This document shows, in pieces, positions 61,616 through 64,000 of a stretch of DNA of 64,000 nucleotides (position 1 is the first letter of the stretch; the number at the start of each line of letters is the position of its first letter). Under the pieces are notes generated by a model. That model had not been told where the DNA came from, made no database searches, and was given only the letters and a program-made list of their open reading frames with translations. Origin of the DNA: Streptomyces noursei (GTDB lineage Bacteria > Actinomycetota > Actinomycetes > Streptomycetales > Streptomycetaceae); assembly GCF_001646665.1 (NCBI RefSeq), contig NZ_LWBU01000011.1:186556-250555 (forward strand), given 5' to 3'. Made by a program: the position numbers and the translations under genes.

Positions 61616-63297
61616 CCGGCATACGCCTCCAGGCCCCCGCCCCCGGCTGGTCGATCGACGCCGACGTCGTCGTCGTCGGCTCCGGGGTCGCGGGCCTGAC
61701 CGCCGCACTGCGCTGCACGGCCGCCGGGCTGCGTACCGTCGTCGTCACCAAGGCCCGCCTGGACGACGGCTCCACCCGGTGGGCGCAGGGCGGCATCGCG
61801 GCGGCCCTGGGCGAGGGCGACACCCCCGAGCAGCACCTCGACGACACCCTGGTCGCCGGCGCGGGCCTGTGCGACGAGGAGGCCGTACGCCTGCTGGTCA
61901 CCGAGGGCCCCGACGCGGTGCGCCGCCTGATCGAGACCGGCGCCCGGTTCGACACCGACGCCTCCGGCACCATCGAGCTCACCCGCGAGGGCGGCCACCA
62001 CCGCCGCCGCATCGCCCACGCGGGCGGCGACGCGACGGGCGCCGAGATCTCCCGCGCGCTCGTCGACGCGGTGCGCGACCGTGCCGTGCGCACCATCGAG
62101 AACGCGCTGGTCCTGGACCTGCTCACCGACTCCGAGGGCCGCACGGCCGGCGTCACCCTGCACGTCATGGGCGAGGGCCAGCACGACGGCGTCGGCGCCG
62201 TGCACGCCCCCGCCGTGGTCCTCGCCACCGGCGGCATGGGCCAGGTCTTCTCCGCGACGACCAACCCGGCCGTCTCCACCGGCGACGGCGTCGCCCTCGC
62301 GCTGCGGGCCGGCGCCGAGGTCAGCGACCTGGAGTTCGTCCAGTTCCACCCGACGGTCCTCTTCCTCGGCCCGGACGCCGAGGGACAGCAGCCCCTCGTC
62401 TCCGAGGCGGTACGCGGCGAGGGCGCCCACCTGGTCGACGCGGACGGCGTCCGGTTCATGGTGGGGCAGCACGAGCTGGCCGAGCTGGCCCCGCGCGACA
62501 TCGTCGCCAAGGGCATCATGCGCCGCATGCGCGAGCAGGGCGCCCGCCACATGTACCTCGACGCCCGCCACTTCGGGGCCGCCATGTGGGAGTCCCGCTT
62601 CCCCACGATCCTCGCCGCCTGCCGCGCCCACGGCATCGACCCGGTGACGCAGCCCATCCCCGTTGCGCCGGCCGCCCACTACGCCTCCGGCGGCGTCCGC
62701 ACCGACCTGCACGGCCGCACGACCGTCCCCGGGCTGTACGCGTGCGGCGAGGTGGCCTGCACGGGCGTCCACGGCGCCAACCGGCTGGCGTCCAACTCGC
62801 TCCTGGAGGGCCTGGTCTTCGCCGAGCGCATCGCCGACGACATCGCCGCCTCCCCGGCGCGGGCCGGCGCCCCCGTCGCGCACCCGGCACCCCGCCCCCT
62901 GCCGCTCCTGGACCCCGCCGCCCGCGCCCGCGTCCAGCACGTCATGACCGCCGGCGCCGGGGTGCTGCGGTCCGCCGCGAGCCTCGCGGAGGCCGCGGAC
63001 GCCCTGGATGCGGTGCACGCCGAGGCGCTGAACGACGCCGGCAAGGCCGCCGAGCCGGGCGTCGAGTCCTGGGAGACCACCAACCTGCTCTGCGTGGCCC
63101 GCGTGCTGGTGGCGGCCGCCCGGCGCCGCGAGGAGACCCGCGGCTGCCACTGGCGCGAGGACCGCCCCGACCGCGACGACACCGCCTGGCGCCGCCACCT
63201 GGTGGTGCGCCTCGGCCCGGACCGGGCCCTGGACGTCCGGCCCACCGACACCCAAGACTTCCCCCCGACCGACGCCGACGCCCCCAGGGAGCCGTAA
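61612..63297 (+). CDS. nadB: L-aspartate oxidase
   Basis: A 561-residue flavoprotein: dinucleotide fold [77 protein letters not shown] and [18 protein letters not shown], followed by the helical C-terminal domain. It oxidises aspartate to iminoaspartate for NAD synthesis with quinolinate synthase NadA (not in the window). Downstream nadC begins 2 bases after the stop. Confidence 0.96.
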   Translation: MTGIRLQAPAPGWSIDADVVVVGSGVAGLTAALRCTAAGLRTVVVTKARLDDGSTRWAQGGIAAALGEGDTPEQHLDDTLVAGAGLCDEEAVRLLVTEGPDAVRRLIETGARFDTDASGTIELTREGGHHRRRIAHAGGDATGAEISRALVDAVRDRAVRTIENALVLDLLTDSEGRTAGVTLHVMGEGQHDGVGAVHAPAVVLATGGMGQVFSATTNPAVSTGDGVALALRAGAEVSDLEFVQFHPTVLFLGPDAEGQQPLVSEAVRGEGAHLVDADGVRFMVGQHELAELAPRDIVAKGIMRRMREQGARHMYLDARHFGAAMWESRFPTILAACRAHGIDPVTQPIPVAPAAHYASGGVRTDLHGRTTVPGLYACGEVACTGVHGANRLASNSLLEGLVFAERIADDIAASPARAGAPVAHPAPRPLPLLDPAARARVQHVMTAGAGVLRSAASLAEAADALDAVHAEALNDAGKAAEPGVESWETTNLLCVARVLVAAARRREETRGCHWREDRPDRDDTAWRRHLVVRLGPDRALDVRPTDTQDFPPTDADAPREP

Positions 63298-63299
63298 CC

Positions 63300-64000
63300 G
63301 TGAGCACGCCCGAAGAACGCCCGCAGCCCGTGGACGTACCCCTGATCAACATCAGCGCCCCGGCCGGCCAGGCCGTCGGCGGCTGCGGCGACGGGTGCGG
63401 CTGCGGTGGCGACGACGAGGTGTACGAGTGCGGGCTCGACCCGGCGCTCGCCGCGCTTCTGGTGAACGCCGGCCTCGACCCCGTGCTCGTCGAGGACGTG
63501 GCGTACCGCGCCATCGAGGAGGACCTGGACGGCGGGGTGGACGTGACGTCCGCCGCGACCGTCCCCGAGGACGCCGTCGCGACCGGTGACTTCACCGCGC
63601 GCGAGGCGGGCGTCGTCGCCGGCATCCACGTCGCCGAGGCGATCCTGTCGGTCGTCTGCACCGAGGAGTTCGCGGTCGAGCGGCACGTGGCGGACGGCGA
63701 CCGCGTCGAGGCGGGCCAGAAGCTGCTGTCGGTCACCACCCGCACCCGCGACCTGCTCACCGGCGAGCGCAGCGCGCTGAACATCATGTGCCGCCTGTCC
63801 GGCATCGCCACCGCCACGCGCGCGTGGGCGGACGCCCTGGAGGGGTACAAGGCGCGGGTCCGCGACACCCGCAAGACCACGCCCGGCCTGCGCTCCCTGG
63901 AGAAGTACGCGGTCCGCTGCGGCGGCGGCGTCAACCACCGCATGTCGCTGTCCGACGCGGCGCTCGTCAAGGACAACCACGTGATCGCCGCGGGCGGCGT
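63300..64000 (+). CDS. nadC: Nicotinate-nucleotide pyrophosphorylase (3' truncated by window edge)
   Basis: The first 233 residues of NadC are visible. The catalytic part has AIEEDLDGGVDVTSAATVPEDAVATGDFTAREAGVVAG, GERSALNIMCRLSGIAT, DTRKTTPGLRSLEKYAVRCGGGVNHR and KDNHV. It converts quinolinate and PRPP to nicotinate mononucleotide. Before the domain lies a Cys/Gly-rich extension at about residues 25-50 (GGCGDGCGCGGDDEVYECG), which could bind a metal. The GTG at 63300 is 2 bases after nadB. Confidence 0.95.
   Translation, partial: MSTPEERPQPVDVPLINISAPAGQAVGGCGDGCGCGGDDEVYECGLDPALAALLVNAGLDPVLVEDVAYRAIEEDLDGGVDVTSAATVPEDAVATGDFTAREAGVVAGIHVAEAILSVVCTEEFAVERHVADGDRVEAGQKLLSVTTRTRDLLTGERSALNIMCRLSGIATATRAWADALEGYKARVRDTRKTTPGLRSLEKYAVRCGGGVNHRMSLSDAALVKDNHVIAAGG

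Noticed and set aside
1..64000. tRNA, rRNA, insertion sequence or integrated phage
   Set aside because: I saw no tRNA arm sequences, rRNA-like stretches, transposase, integrase or attachment-site duplications by eye; a tRNAscan run would confirm the first.

Overview
The window is high-GC actinobacterial DNA, almost certainly from a Streptomyces chromosome. Codon third positions are almost all G/C, GTG and TTG starts are common, and it carries Streptomyces hallmark genes: a chaplin, two rodlins, a TipA-type regulator, a DUF397/XRE-DUF5753 pair, and zinc-independent ribosomal protein paralogues. About 68 protein genes are supported. I found no rRNA, tRNA, CRISPR array, transposase or phage gene.

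Region 1 (1-12 kb) is a cell-surface block. A five-gene operon with 4-base ATGA overlaps (MurJ-like flippase, polysaccharide deacetylase, GT4 glycosyltransferase, Wzz-like protein, FemAB/BioF2-type acetyltransferase) runs into a convergent secreted GH26 glycanase. A chaplin, a 63-residue unknown, a cytochrome P450, a small membrane protein, two tandem rodlins and a SigE-family sigma factor with a membrane partner follow. The set fits extracellular polysaccharide plus the hydrophobic aerial-hypha sheath.

Region 2 (12-31 kb) is mixed. It has a DNA polymerase I-like protein, a kinase-ATPase/LuxR fusion regulator, an oxidoreductase with palindromic operators, a MacB/FtsX-like ABC pair, a DUF2786 protein and a lipoprotein. 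Next comes a zinc-starvation cluster: rpmB-rpsN divergent from rpmG-rpmE2-CobW-like-rpsR2, with a Zur-like box inside a leaderless promoter. A WhiJ-type trio (DUF397, HATPase, XRE-DUF5753) shares a 23-bp operator-like sequence. Then aldehyde dehydrogenase, DinB, PadR, TipA and DedA genes.

Region 3 (31-64 kb) is conserved chromosomal core: ThrE-like exporter, ppa, dacB, zincin, tilS, hpt, ftsH and folE; the folate genes folP-NTF2-folB-folK; an MprF-like lysyltransferase with a divergent esterase; a glycine betaine/choline-type ABC system; a coiled-coil membrane protein; nuoD2 coupled to a MidA-like methyltransferase; a two-component system; a DUF5937 regulator; and the DUF2520-panC-nadB-nadC operon, cut by the right edge.

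The strongest leads are the shared WhiJ-locus operator, the coupled MidA-like methyltransferase and NuoD2 (which has Trp at a quinone-site Tyr position), the CobW-like protein that has lost its GTPase motifs, the leaderless Zur-controlled rpmG, and a P450 without the usual I-helix acid/alcohol pair beside a small Trp-rich peptide gene.
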